Shown: positions 52,205 to 63,507 of the stretch, piece by piece
Position numbering within the stretch: the first letter of the stretch is position 1
How the letters are laid out: every line of letters starts with the position of its first letter
Source of the DNA: Mycolicibacterium mengxianglii
GTDB lineage: Bacteria > Actinomycetota > Actinomycetes > Mycobacteriales > Mycobacteriaceae
Assembly: GCF_015710575.1 (NCBI RefSeq)
Contig: NZ_CP065373.1
Span: forward strand, 1,736,001-1,800,000
Direction of reading: 5' to 3'
DNA: 64,000 nt
Position numbers and translations under genes: made by a program
Notes under the pieces: model-generated
Told to the model about the DNA's origin: nothing
What the model saw: the letters and a program-made list of their open reading frames with translations, nothing else
Database searches by the model: none

Positions 52205-53166
52205 GACAGCCGGATCCTCGGGTCGACGACCGCGTAGAGCGCATCGACCACCAGGTTGATCAACAGGAACAATGCCGCGATGAACAGCACCGCGCCCTGG
52301 ATGACCGGATAATCGCGGGCGGCGACCGCGTTGTACACCAGTCGGCCCAATCCTGGCCACGCGTACACCACTTCCACCACGATGACACCGCCGAGAATGG
52401 TCGCGAGCTGGATTCCGGTGATGGTCAACACCGGCACCAAGGCATTGCGCACGATGTGGCGCTGGGTGATCACCTTGGTCGACAAGCCTTTTGAGCGGGC
52501 CGTGCGCACGTAGCCGGCCGAGGCGACCTCCAGCACCGCGGCGCGGATGTAGCGGGTCATGATCGCGCCGGCCACCACGCCCACGGTCACGGCAGGCAGG
52601 ATGATGTGTTGCAGCCAACCGATCGGATCGCCGAGCAGTGGCCGGTAGCCCGAAGTCGGCAACCAGCCCAGTGTGGTGGAGAACAGGGCGATGAGCAGGA
52701 TGGCCATCCAGAAGTCGGGTATCGACACCCCGAATTGGCTGGTGACGCGCACTATCCCGTCCGACAGTTTGCCCTCGTGCAACGCCGAGTAGATGCCGGC
52801 GGGAATCGCGATGAGCAGGGCGATCAGGATCCCGGCGACCGCCAACGACACGGTGGCCGGCAGGCGCTCCAACAAGGTGACCGTCACGGGGTCGCCGTTG
52901 CGGAAGCTGACCCCCAGGTCGCCGGTCAGGGCGGAGCCGATGTAACCGAAGAACTGCGTGATCAGCGGCCGGTCGAGTCCGCTGGCTGAGCGCAGCGCCG
53001 CGTACGCCTCGGGCGTGTAGCGGGTTCCGAGTGCGATCCGCACCGGGTCGCCGGGAACCAGATGCACCAGGGCGAACACCACCACGAGTACGCCGAACAA
53101 CACCACCAGGGTGTAGAGCAGGCGCCGGGCCAGGAACCGCAGTATCGGCGAGGTCAGGATGTTCAT
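52201..53166 (-). CDS. Peptide ABC transporter permease (DppB/OppB type)
   Basis: A 321-residue inner-membrane permease. It begins with the family N-terminus RFLARRLLYTLVVLFGVLVVVF followed by LVPGDPVRIALGTRYTPE, and has the EAA loop VLEVASAGYVRTARSKGLS..ITQRHIVRNALVPVLT. It overlaps both neighbours by ATGA. Imports peptides with the other subunits. Confidence 0.93.
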   Translation of the reverse strand: MNILTSPILRFLARRLLYTLVVLFGVLVVVFALVHLVPGDPVRIALGTRYTPEAYAALRSASGLDRPLITQFFGYIGSALTGDLGVSFRNGDPVTVTLLERLPATVSLAVAGILIALLIAIPAGIYSALHEGKLSDGIVRVTSQFGVSIPDFWMAILLIALFSTTLGWLPTSGYRPLLGDPIGWLQHIILPAVTVGVVAGAIMTRYIRAAVLEVASAGYVRTARSKGLSTKVITQRHIVRNALVPVLTITGIQLATILGGVIVVEVVYAWPGLGRLVYNAVAARDYPVIQGAVLFIAALFLLINLVVDALYAVVDPRIRLS

Positions 53167-54701
53167 GCCGAGCCATCCTCGGACAACGCCGCCGTGCGGA
53201 AGCGGATCGCCCCGTCACGCCGGGCTTCGTAGCCGCTCAGTGCGGTGGTCCAGGCCTGGATCACCGACGGGTTGTAGAGGTAGATGTAACTCACGCCATC
53301 GGCGATCCGGGTCGCCGCCTTGGCGTAGTCCTCGGCGCGGGCGGCGCGGTCGGTTTCGACGCGTCCGGCGTCCAGCAGGCGGTCCACCTCGGGGTCGGAG
53401 AACTTCTGGGCATTGCTGGTTCCGCCACTGTGGTGCTGGGCGTAGTAGAAGTCGTCGGGATCGATGTTGCCCAGCCAGCCCAGCATCAGCATGTCGAAGT
53501 TGCCGTTGTTCTGCTCGTCCAGCCAGGTGGCGAAATCCACGGTCCGGATGTTGACCGTGATCCCCAGTGGTGCAAGGTTGTCGGCGATGATCTGGGCCGC
53601 GGTGACGGTCTCGGGATACTCGCTGGTGACCAGCATGTCGAGGTCCCGCGGCTGGGCATGCGCTTCCTCGAGCAGGCTCTTCGCCTTGTTGATGTCGTAG
53701 CTGTAGGTGTCGTACGGGGTGAACCACGGATTGCCTTCGGGGATGGCCAGTTGGTTCAGTGCGGCGGTGCCGTAACTGGTTGCCTGAACGATGGCCTCGC
53801 GGTCGATGCCATAGGCGATGGCCTGCCGTACCCGTACGTCATTCCAGGGCGGGCGCGCCTGGTTGAGTGCCAGGTACCAGTAGTCATTGCTCGGGGTGAC
53901 GGCCAGGTGCAGGGATTCATCGCCCTCGAGCTGCGAAACCCGTTGGGTGGGAACCGAATCAGTCCAGTCAACCTCACCGGCCTGCAACGCAGACAGCGCG
54001 GTCGAGGGCTCGGAGATGAACCGGAACGTCACCCCGGGAACCCGAGGGGGCCCGGCCCAGTACTCGGTGTTGGCGGTCAACGTGATCGAGTCGCCGCTCT
54101 TCTGGCCGGCGAAGGCGAACGGTCCGGTGCCGACCGGGTGCGTTGCGATCTGGCCGCTTTCGACATTGCGCCGCGACACCACCGCCATGCCTTTGAAACC
54201 GCCGAGGTTGGTCAGCAGGTTCGGTGTCGGCCGGTCAAGCCGGATCACCACCGTGGCCGGGTCGGGGGCACCGACATCAGTGACGGCACTGAACTTGTCG
54301 ACGTTGCTGAGCTCTTCGTCGATGATCCGACGATACGAGAACACCACATCATCGGCCGTCAGCGGGCTGCCGTCGTGGAATTTCACGCCGGGTCGTAGCC
54401 GGAACGTCCAGGTGAGCTGGTCCGGGGAGACCTGCCAGGACTGCGCCAAGGCGGGCTGCATCTCCAAATTCTCGTCGGGCTCGACGAGGGTGTCATAGAT
54501 GTTTTCCAGTACCTCGAAGGAAAAGTACGCGGTGGTCTTGTGGGGATCGAGTTGATCAGGCTCACCGGCGATTGCGGCGATGAGGTTTCCCGACGCACCG
54601 TCACCCAGATCGACGCGTTCACCGGGGGAGCACGCGGCCACGAGCAGGGCGATGAGCAGCGCCGACAGCACGGTGACGGTGGACACCGCGTGTCTACGCA
54701 T
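53163..54701 (-). CDS. Peptide ABC transporter substrate-binding lipoprotein (DppA/OppA type)
   Basis: A 512-residue family-5 solute-binding protein. The signal peptide ends in a lipobox LVAAC with C24, so it is membrane-anchored outside. Family motifs are EPDQLDPHKTTAYFSFEVLENIYDTLVE, WTFRLRPGVKFHDGSPLTADDVVFS and PVGTGPFAF. It captures peptides or related ligands (such as dipeptides or nickel-like chelates in relatives) for import. First gene of the operon. Confidence 0.94.
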   Translation of the reverse strand: MRRHAVSTVTVLSALLIALLVAACSPGERVDLGDGASGNLIAAIAGEPDQLDPHKTTAYFSFEVLENIYDTLVEPDENLEMQPALAQSWQVSPDQLTWTFRLRPGVKFHDGSPLTADDVVFSYRRIIDEELSNVDKFSAVTDVGAPDPATVVIRLDRPTPNLLTNLGGFKGMAVVSRRNVESGQIATHPVGTGPFAFAGQKSGDSITLTANTEYWAGPPRVPGVTFRFISEPSTALSALQAGEVDWTDSVPTQRVSQLEGDESLHLAVTPSNDYWYLALNQARPPWNDVRVRQAIAYGIDREAIVQATSYGTAALNQLAIPEGNPWFTPYDTYSYDINKAKSLLEEAHAQPRDLDMLVTSEYPETVTAAQIIADNLAPLGITVNIRTVDFATWLDEQNNGNFDMLMLGWLGNIDPDDFYYAQHHSGGTSNAQKFSDPEVDRLLDAGRVETDRAARAEDYAKAATRIADGVSYIYLYNPSVIQAWTTALSGYEARRDGAIRFRTAALSEDGSA

Positions 54702-54776
54702 CGAGATTCACCCCACGATCGGCTACGCCAGCAGCTAGCGGGTTGCCCGAAAACGAAGAACGATAAACCCGTCCGG

Positions 54777-56137
54777 TCAGTCCGCTGCCGCTGCGTCGGT
54801 GTCCTGTCGTGTCGAGGCTGAGTCCGCAGGTTGACTCTGCGCGTCAGAGCTGTTGTGAGGCAGCGTCTCTGATTCGTGGGTCTCGGACTGGCCGGCACTG
54901 CTCGCGGTGGAAGCGTCCGGCGAGGGTGTCGACGGGGTGGCTGAGGCCTCCCGATGGCGGGTCCGCCAGCGCTCGAAGAACGATGTCCGCGCACGTGAGC
55001 GGCTCTCGCCGCCGACCTCCGACTCGGACGCCACCTCGTCTTCGGCTTCGGTGGGGGTGACCTCCGCCGGCCCGCGGGCGGCGTTAAGTTCGGATCCGGC
55101 TTCGGGTTCGGGTTCGGAGCTGGCGGCTGGTGTGCCGCTGCGGCCGTCGATGATCTCCCCACCGAGCTCAGTGCTCGACGGTGTCGGGTTGATCGGCGGT
55201 ATCAGCCCCACGGTGCTTGGCTGTCCGTAATCACTTCTGTCATAAGAAGTTTCAATGACGTGTCGTAGCGGCGGGTCGAGCGCGTCGAGTATCTGGTCGG
55301 GGACGATGCCGGTGAAGGGCATCAGCAGCGGGAGCCGTTCGGTGGGCACCAGATAGTACGTCGTGTTCCCGTGGACGGTCGGTTCCAGGCCGGCGAGCAC
55401 CTCGGCGGTGACCGCCTGGTCGTACTTGCCGTGCAGATAGACGATTCCCAACAGCGCATTTGCGGTGGCCAGCAGGTTGAGTGGGTACTTCGGGAAATCG
55501 GCCCAGCCGTCGTACTGACGCGCGGTGTCGATCACGGTGTCACCATCGGTGGGCGTCGCACCGTTGAACGAGATGTCCAGTATGGGGATGTAGAGGCCGT
55601 TGAACCGCTGCAACACACCGCCGTTGGGCCGATTGGGGTTGCCGGTCAGCACGTAGACGTTGCCGTCCGTCGGGTGTGCCCGCAGGTATTCGGTGACCGC
55701 GACCGCACCCTGGGAATGCCCGACGATGATGACCGCACTGCCGGTGTCCCCGCCGGCGGCGATCGCCTGTGCGAGGTCGGTTGCGCCCTGGTGTATCGAC
55801 GTGTTCCACGTCGGATCGCTGAGGTAACCCTTCGACACCGGCCAGAACCCGCCGGGGTAGTCGACCTTGGTGAGCTCACCGGGCGCTCCCGTGGTGGCGG
55901 CGAGGACCCCGGCGACCCACTGACGGTAAGCCGGATCCGGCGGCACGTTGCCGATATTGGTGCCGCGCAGGTAGTACGCGTTTGGAACCGCATCGGCCAG
56001 CAAACTGGCCGTCACCATACCGAAGGCGTCAACCCGAGGGTTGCGGCCGCCACGACGGCCACGCCGGCCAGCGACATCGTGCCGGGGTTGCGGCGGTGGG
56101 GCCGAATCCTGTGGTGCCGTCCGCGTGCGCTGGCCAT
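54777..56137 (-). pseudogene. PE-PPE-domain serine esterase with N-terminal frameshift
   Basis: The main frame (54777-56018) encodes a 413-residue protein with a PE-PPE (alpha/beta hydrolase) domain: PNAYYLRGTNIGNVPPDPAYR, nucleophile VGHSQGAVAV, and a Ser/Glu-rich C-terminal tail (EPEPEAGSELN; SQPADSASTRQ). It has no signal peptide from ATG 56018. In another frame, ATG 56137 has a good ribosome site (AAAGGGG) and encodes a basic stretch plus hydrophobic core MSLAGVAVVAAATLGLTPS, then stops at 56012-56014. One extra base appears to separate signal peptide and enzyme. It may be a true mutation, an error, or two starts. Confidence 0.72.
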
Positions 56138-56258
56138 GTTTCCCCTTTGACTGTCCGGCTGCGAATGTTACAGCAGAAAATTTTGCTGAAACAGCCGAAA
56201 TCGGTCAAGTAGCCCATTCCTGGTTCGGACTCGGCTATGACATGCGACTGTTGGCCGC

Positions 56259-57338
56259 GTGGGCAGCGCAAAACGAGTCGTCATCTGGGGCACCGGGTTT
56301 GTCGGTCGCATGGTGATCCCCGAGGTCGTCAAGCATCCGGAGTTCGAGCTGGTCGGCGTCGGGGTGAGTGATCCGGCCAAGGTGGGCCGCGACGTGGGCA
56401 CGATCTGCGGTTTGGCTGAGCCGACCGGCATCATGGCCACCGACGATGTCGACACGCTGATCGCCCTGCAGCCCGACGCGTTGGTGCATTACGGGCCCAC
56501 CGCGGCCCACGCTGAGGACAACATCCGGTTGATCAGCCGGTTCCTGCGGGCCGGCATCGACGTCTGTTCGACCGCTATGACTCCCTGGGTATGGCCGGCG
56601 ATGAAGCTCAACCCGCCGAACTGGATTGAGCCCATCACCGAGACTTGCGAGGCGGGCGGGGCATCGTGCTTCACCACGGGTATCGACCCCGGTTTCGCCA
56701 ACGATCTCTTCCCGATGACGCTGATGGGACTGTGTTCGGAAGTCCGCCGCGTGCGCGCGTCGGAGCTGCTGGATTACACCAATTACGAAGGTGACTACGA
56801 ATTCGAGATGGGCATCGGCCGCGAGCCCGAATTCCGGCCGCTGCTGGAGAACCCGGATGTGCTGATATTCGCCTGGGGTGCGACGGTGCCCATGATGGCC
56901 CACGCCGCCGGCATCGAACTGGACGAGATCACCACCACGTGGGACAAGTGGGTCACCACCACCGAACGAAAGACCGCCAAAGGGCTGATACAACCCGGAC
57001 AGGTGGCGGCGGTGCGCTTCACTATCAACGGGGTCTACCGGGACGAGATCCGGATTCAACTCGAGCATGTCAACCGCATCGGCCACGACGCCGCCCCGGA
57101 CTGGCCGAGCGGCACCGAGGACGACGTGTACCGCGTCGAGATCGACGGCACCCCCAGCATCGTGCAGGAAACGGCGTTCCGGTTCACCGACGGGTCCGGG
57201 CGCGATGCCGCCGCCGCCGGGTGCCTGGCCACCGGCCTCCGCGCACTGAATGCGGTTCCGGCCGTCAATGACCTGCCGCCCGGCTGGGTCACACCGCTGG
57301 ACCTACCGCTGATTGCCGGCGTCGGCACCATCCGGTGA
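56259..57338 (+). CDS. Dihydrodipicolinate reductase-like NAD(P)-dependent dehydrogenase
   Basis: A 359-residue oxidoreductase. The Rossmann N-terminus is VVIWGTGFVGRMVIPEVV and the phrase GLAEPTGIMATDDVDTLIALQPDALVHYGP fits DapB-type or 2,4-diaminopentanoate-dehydrogenase-like proteins common in actinobacteria. The C-terminal half (TNYEGDYEFEMGIG; VAAVRFTINGVYRDE) has no recognised catalytic motif. GTG 56259 starts it. It probably acts on a small substrate other than dihydrodipicolinate. Confidence 0.82.
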   Translation: MGSAKRVVIWGTGFVGRMVIPEVVKHPEFELVGVGVSDPAKVGRDVGTICGLAEPTGIMATDDVDTLIALQPDALVHYGPTAAHAEDNIRLISRFLRAGIDVCSTAMTPWVWPAMKLNPPNWIEPITETCEAGGASCFTTGIDPGFANDLFPMTLMGLCSEVRRVRASELLDYTNYEGDYEFEMGIGREPEFRPLLENPDVLIFAWGATVPMMAHAAGIELDEITTTWDKWVTTTERKTAKGLIQPGQVAAVRFTINGVYRDEIRIQLEHVNRIGHDAAPDWPSGTEDDVYRVEIDGTPSIVQETAFRFTDGSGRDAAAAGCLATGLRALNAVPAVNDLPPGWVTPLDLPLIAGVGTIR

Positions 57339-57434
57339 CTGGCCTTTTGCTGACGTAACGTCTGCTGGCCCAGGACCGAGAAACCTCTACAGAGAATCTC
57401 GCGCCGGCGGGTGCGCCGGCCTGGATGGGGTGAG

Positions 57435-59404
<1,970 letters not shown>

Positions 59405-59408
<4 letters not shown>

Positions 59409-59698
59409 GCCCGGCGCTGCCCAGTCACCTGCGAGCGGGGCAGTCGACCCGCTCGGGACTGACCGGTGAGCAGGTCGCCGTCAACGCTGACGTCGAACTC
59501 GAGGTTGAGGCGCATCGGTTTGGTGACCGATTGCCGCCACGTCACATGCGCGCCGTCGACCACGACGTCTTGCAGTGGTGTCGTTTCGCCACGCATCGTT
59601 GCCGTGCCGCTGCCGTCTTCGGTGAAGAGGTACTCGACCTGCAGCGTGCCGACCGGCGTTTTGATCGAAATGTCCCAGGTGCCCGCGATCGTCGTCAC
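59405..59698 (-). CDS. Small beta-rich protein of unknown function
   Basis: A 97-residue protein with alternating strands: AGTWDISIKTPVGTLQVEYLF, GTATMRGETTPLQDVVVDGAHVTWRQSV, KPMRLNLEFDVSVDGDLLTG and SRAGRLPRSQVTG. It looks like a small beta-barrel module. GTG 59698 lies in a GTGA overlap with the DJ-1/PfpI gene, so they are coexpressed. Its stop overlaps the convergent Hsp70-like gene stop. Not identified further. Confidence 0.72.
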
Positions 59699-60360
59699 AC
59701 TGCCACCGGCATCCGGCCACCGCGGGTCCACACCGTGCCCCGGCGTTCATACTCGAACAGGGCCTGCACCGCCAGTGCGATAGCTGAACCATAGTGTCGC
59801 TCAAGGAGATACAGGCCGAGATCCAGCCCGGAGGTGACCCCGCCCGCTGATACCAGATCACCGTCGTCGACTACGCGGGCCGCAGCCACTGTCACCCCGG
59901 TCGCCTCGAGGACGTCATTGCCCAGGACGTGAGTCACGGCCGTCCGGCCCTCCAGGAGCCCGGCCATCGCCAGCGCCAGGGAACCCCCGCAGACGGTGGC
60001 CACAGTGACCTCGGGGTTGGCGAAAGCGCGCGCCATCAACGGAATCAGCGCGGTTTCCCCGACCCGGGCCAGCAGTACCGGGATGGTCTGCACGCCGTCG
60101 TCGGGATCACCGTCGACCGGGCCGGCCGCACCCGGGATGACGACAAAGCCGGGCTTGTCCGGATCTAGGGCGGCGGTGGCCTGCAAGGTCAGGCCCTGCA
60201 GGCCACTGACCACCGTACGTGGACCTTCCGCCGACACCAGCTCGACCACAAGATCGCCTCCTGCGGCTTGGCTTCCGGCGCAGAGCACCTCGAATGGACC
60301 GATGACATCGAGCGGGTCGAACCCGTCGAACAACACGAATTGCGCATTCACACCAAGCAC
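59695..60360 (-). CDS. DJ-1/PfpI family protein
   Basis: A 221-residue class-I glutamine-amidotransferase-like fold. The nucleophile elbow is VATVCGGSLALAMAGLL, with the catalytic Cys, and an early acid in GFDPLDVIGPFEVL; this pattern is that of isonitrile hydratase-like or GlxA-type DJ-1 proteins. It is upstream of and coupled to the small beta-rich gene. GTG 60360 and GTG 60351 are both possible. Substrate unknown. Confidence 0.88.
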   Translation of the reverse strand: MLGVNAQFVLFDGFDPLDVIGPFEVLCAGSQAAGGDLVVELVSAEGPRTVVSGLQGLTLQATAALDPDKPGFVVIPGAAGPVDGDPDDGVQTIPVLLARVGETALIPLMARAFANPEVTVATVCGGSLALAMAGLLEGRTAVTHVLGNDVLEATGVTVAAARVVDDGDLVSAGGVTSGLDLGLYLLERHYGSAIALAVQALFEYERRGTVWTRGGRMPVAV

Positions 60361-60429
60361 TGTGCCGTCCGTCGGCCCACCGCGGCAGTGGCTAGCTGGT
60401 CAGCTGTCGACGGGATCTTGCCAGCGCTC

Positions 60430-61518
60430 TCATTCCCGGGGTTCGCTCTTGACCAGGACCACCGTCGCCAACGGAATCAGTATCGCCTCGGGTGCCGCCG
60501 CGAGACGGGCGGCGACCTCGCGCTCCAACCGGTCGAAGAACTGGACCCGCCGCGGATCGGCAGTGTCGCCGCCAAGCGCGGCCGCCAGTGCGGGGAACAC
60601 CGCAGCGCGGCAGAAGCCGGCCCATTTCGACCCGAAAGCCGTTGCGTCCCCGTCGGACTGGTACTTTGACCAGAATCTGTCGGCACCCTGGAACACCTCG
60701 ACGTGTTCCACCGAGAGATCTTCGAATCGACCCTTCGGGGCGAACGGTGCCAGGAACTCTTTGGTGGAGCGGCCCACGATCGGCAGGGAGATGCTGCGAA
60801 GTTCTTCGTCGGTGAGCAGCCCCTCTGCGGCCAGCACAGGCAATGCCGCGGTGATCGCGTCCAACAGCGGGCGGTAGCCGAACTCGCCGTCGTCGCCGAT
60901 GCCCATCGTGAGTACGACAAATCGCCCGCCCGGGCACAGCTCGCGGCCGCGGAACGCCACGAAGTCACGCCAGTCCGCCGCGGCCTGCCGGGCGTAGGCG
61001 GCCTTGACGGTGTCGTCGTGGCAATACGCCGCGTGAATGTGGCCGGGCACCGATGTCGGAACGCGGCTCAACCACTGGCACGCCCACGAGCTCCAGCCCA
61101 GAGACACGCTGTTCGTCGGGAGGATCTGGCCGTAGAACGACCGCCCGACCGCCGAGGCGAACGTCACCGGGTCACGAAGCAGATAGCTGTCCGGGTCCTC
61201 GGCAAGCGTATGGAACAACGCCCTGAAATCGTTCTCGGTGGTGTCGGTGTGCACGACGAATACCGCATGGTCGCTGCGGATCCTGCCGCGGATCCGTTTG
61301 ATGGCGGCGTTGATGGGCAGCAGCGAGTTGTGGCCGGTGCCCGCTCCGTAATCGGCGATGACGATGGGTAGTGGGGCGGCAGGCAGGGGCACCGCGTCGG
61401 CCGCCTGCTCGAAAAGTGCTATCGCAACCGGCAACCCGGTGGCCTGCAATCGCGACGATTCGGTGTAATTGCCGCTGCCCATTGGTTCGGGCCGGACGAC
61501 GATGCTGGATTCAGGCAT
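60430..61518 (-). CDS. SABATH-family SAM-dependent carboxyl methyltransferase
   Basis: A 362-residue methyltransferase of the plant salicylate/jasmonate/benzoate group: MGSGNYTESSRLQ (13-25) aligns with the SABATH N-terminus, IADYGAGTGHNSLLPI is the SAM loop, FVVHTDTTENDF and SFYGQILPTNSVSLGWSSWACQWLS are substrate-pocket regions. ATG 61518 has GGAG upstream. It should methylate a carboxylic acid to a volatile or neutral ester. SABATH enzymes are mainly plant proteins, with scattered bacterial members. Confidence 0.85.
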   Translation of the reverse strand: MPESSIVVRPEPMGSGNYTESSRLQATGLPVAIALFEQAADAVPLPAAPLPIVIADYGAGTGHNSLLPINAAIKRIRGRIRSDHAVFVVHTDTTENDFRALFHTLAEDPDSYLLRDPVTFASAVGRSFYGQILPTNSVSLGWSSWACQWLSRVPTSVPGHIHAAYCHDDTVKAAYARQAAADWRDFVAFRGRELCPGGRFVVLTMGIGDDGEFGYRPLLDAITAALPVLAAEGLLTDEELRSISLPIVGRSTKEFLAPFAPKGRFEDLSVEHVEVFQGADRFWSKYQSDGDATAFGSKWAGFCRAAVFPALAAALGGDTADPRRVQFFDRLEREVAARLAAAPEAILIPLATVVLVKSEPRE

Positions 61519-61646
61519 GTCAGCTCCGCAGTGAAATGCCGCGTCGCCCGGGCTGGGCCGGCGCAGTCCCTTCGGGATGGTCAGTGCGCATACATCGACG
61601 TTAGTACCGTTGTCGCCAGCCGTCCCGCGCGAGCCGGTCGGTGACG

Positions 61647-62798
61647 CTACGCCGCGCCGGCGCCGATCATCCGGAACAGCGGATCGTTGGGCCCGATATC
61701 GAGGGTGCACTGGTTGAGCCGGGGGTCCGGGACGAAAGACCAGAACAACACGCCTGCGGCACCATTGGCACGCTGCTCGGCAACGATCATCGAGATCTCC
61801 TGCTCGCGTTGCTGCAGGGACTTACAGGACCCGGCTTCCACGCCCACCTCCGCGACGATCAGCGGCTTGTTCAGTGCCTGCGCCTGATTGATGCGTCGGG
61901 CGATTCCGTCGCTGACGTCTCCGGGCATGGCGTCGGTGGATGGGTAAAAGTGGTACTCGAGGACGTCGATGCCCGGAGAAGCCGCGACCATTTGGTAGTC
62001 GTCTCCCTTGGAGCCGCACTGAGCACCACCGGCGTGACCGCTGAAGATGACCGCATCGGGATCGAGGCCGCGGATGCGGGCGCCGACCTCATCGAAGAAC
62101 TTTCGCAACAGCAGCGCTGAACCGGTTGGGCAGACCCGCGCCTGCCACGTGCACGCTTCATCGGTGCACACCGACGGCTCCGGCTCACCCACCGGCGTCC
62201 AGCCGCCCAGCGCCGGCGAGTTGCCCCACCTGCCGACAGCGGTATCGGCCCAGTCCTGGTAGGACATCGGCAGACCGTGTGACACCTCGGTCTTCCAGCC
62301 GCCGTCGTACCAGCTGTGATCCTTGAAGTGATCGTTCTCGCAGCCCCCGCCACCGCCGGTCAGAACCGCGATGAGCAGCTGATCGTGGCGGCGCGCCGAG
62401 TCGAAGACGGCGTCGAGTGCGGAGAAGTCGAGTGCTCCGGTCTGCTTGTTGACCGCGAAGCTGGAGTACACGTTGACCCGGGTCAGCGAGTGGGGGGCGA
62501 GGCCGCCGAAGTATCGGTCGAGATCGACCTGCGCCCCGCATCCGGCATTGACGTCCCAATTGGTGCCGAGTTGATAGGCGTTGATGCCGATGGGCCACCA
62601 GGGTCGGCCGTCCAACGTCAGCGAGGTTCCCTGGACACCGAGTTTCGGCATGGGCTGCGCAGTGGTTGCTGCCGAATCTTCCGGAGATGGCGGTGAAGGT
62701 TGCTGGATCGCGAATAGCACGGCAATGATCAACCCGATAACCACCAGCACTGAAGTGCGCCGACGCCACCGCGAAACGTGCGTTGCGGTAGCCCTCAT
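61647..62798 (-). CDS. Membrane-anchored GH5-like (clan A) glycoside hydrolase
   Basis: A 383-residue protein. Residues 16-32 form one membrane helix after a basic N-terminus (type II anchor), then a TIM-barrel hydrolase: WWPIGINAYQLGTNW, GWTPVGEPEPS with a candidate acid/base Glu, YHFYP, and LIVAEVGVEAG with a candidate nucleophile Glu near strand 7. Six or more cysteines (CGAQ, GGCEND, TDEACTWQARVCP, AQCGS, GSCKS) may form disulfides. It probably acts on an extracellular glycan such as mannan or glucan. GTG 62816 is an alternative start. Confidence 0.82.
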   Translation of the reverse strand: MRATATHVSRWRRRTSVLVVIGLIIAVLFAIQQPSPPSPEDSAATTAQPMPKLGVQGTSLTLDGRPWWPIGINAYQLGTNWDVNAGCGAQVDLDRYFGGLAPHSLTRVNVYSSFAVNKQTGALDFSALDAVFDSARRHDQLLIAVLTGGGGGCENDHFKDHSWYDGGWKTEVSHGLPMSYQDWADTAVGRWGNSPALGGWTPVGEPEPSVCTDEACTWQARVCPTGSALLLRKFFDEVGARIRGLDPDAVIFSGHAGGAQCGSKGDDYQMVAASPGIDVLEYHFYPSTDAMPGDVSDGIARRINQAQALNKPLIVAEVGVEAGSCKSLQQREQEISMIVAEQRANGAAGVLFWSFVPDPRLNQCTLDIGPNDPLFRMIGAGAA

Positions 62799-62880
62799 AG
62801 AGTCGATGGTACGCACGTGCGAAGGTGGCTTAACCGTTAGCTGGATCGCTCAGCGACGACGAATGCCCAGGTGAGGGGTT

Positions 62881-63507
62881 TCAGTGGCCTCGGGTGACCC
62901 AGTCGTCGTAGTGGATGATTTCGTCGCCGATTTTGGTGGTGTCGCCGTGGCCGGTGTAGACCACGGTGTCGGCGGGCAGGGCGCCGAGTTTGTCTTTGAT
63001 GGAGTCCAGGATGGTCGGGAAATCGGAGAACGATCGCCCGGTGGCGCCGGGACCGCCCTGGAACAGGGTGTCCCCGGAGAACACCGCCCCCAGATCGGGG
63101 GCATACCAGCACACCGATCCCGGGGAATGACCCGGAGTGTGCAGTGCGACCAGTTCGATGCCACCGGCACGCAGCCTCAGGTCGTCCTCGACGGGCCGGA
63201 AGTCGTTGTCGGGGTGGGTCATCTGCCAGAGCATGTCATCGGCGGGGTGCAGCAGCACCGGGGCATCCAGGGCCGCACCGAGTTCGGGCGCGACGGTGAT
63301 GTGGTCGTTGTGACCGTGGGTGCACACCACCGCCACCACGTTGCGTCCGGCTACGGCGTCGATGATCGGTGCGGCGGTGTGGGCGGCGTCGAAGACCACC
63401 ACATCGGTGTCGTCGCCGACGATCCAGATGTTGTTGTCGACGTCCCAGGACCCGCCGTCGAGTTCGAAGGTCCCGGAGGTGACGATGCGTTCAATGTGGG
63501 TGGGCAT
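62881..63507 (-). CDS. MBL-fold metallo-hydrolase, MscR partner (Rv2260-like)
   Basis: A 208-residue glyoxalase-II-type metallo-beta-lactamase. The dinuclear site is CTHGHNDH, with further ligands in LHTPGHSPGS, SGDTLF and YTGHGDTT. It is directly behind the mycothiol-dependent dehydrogenase and overlaps it (TGATG), the same order as Rv2259-Rv2260, so it probably hydrolyses the S-formyl- or S-acyl-mycothiol thioester made by that enzyme. Confidence 0.92.
   Translation of the reverse strand: MPTHIERIVTSGTFELDGGSWDVDNNIWIVGDDTDVVVFDAAHTAAPIIDAVAGRNVVAVVCTHGHNDHITVAPELGAALDAPVLLHPADDMLWQMTHPDNDFRPVEDDLRLRAGGIELVALHTPGHSPGSVCWYAPDLGAVFSGDTLFQGGPGATGRSFSDFPTILDSIKDKLGALPADTVVYTGHGDTTKIGDEIIHYDDWVTRGH

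Noticed and set aside
51311..53218. A 635-codon minus-strand frame through the permease genes
   Set aside because: The first 338 codons are Arg-rich shadow of the DppB gene; the real DppC gene begins at ATG 52204.
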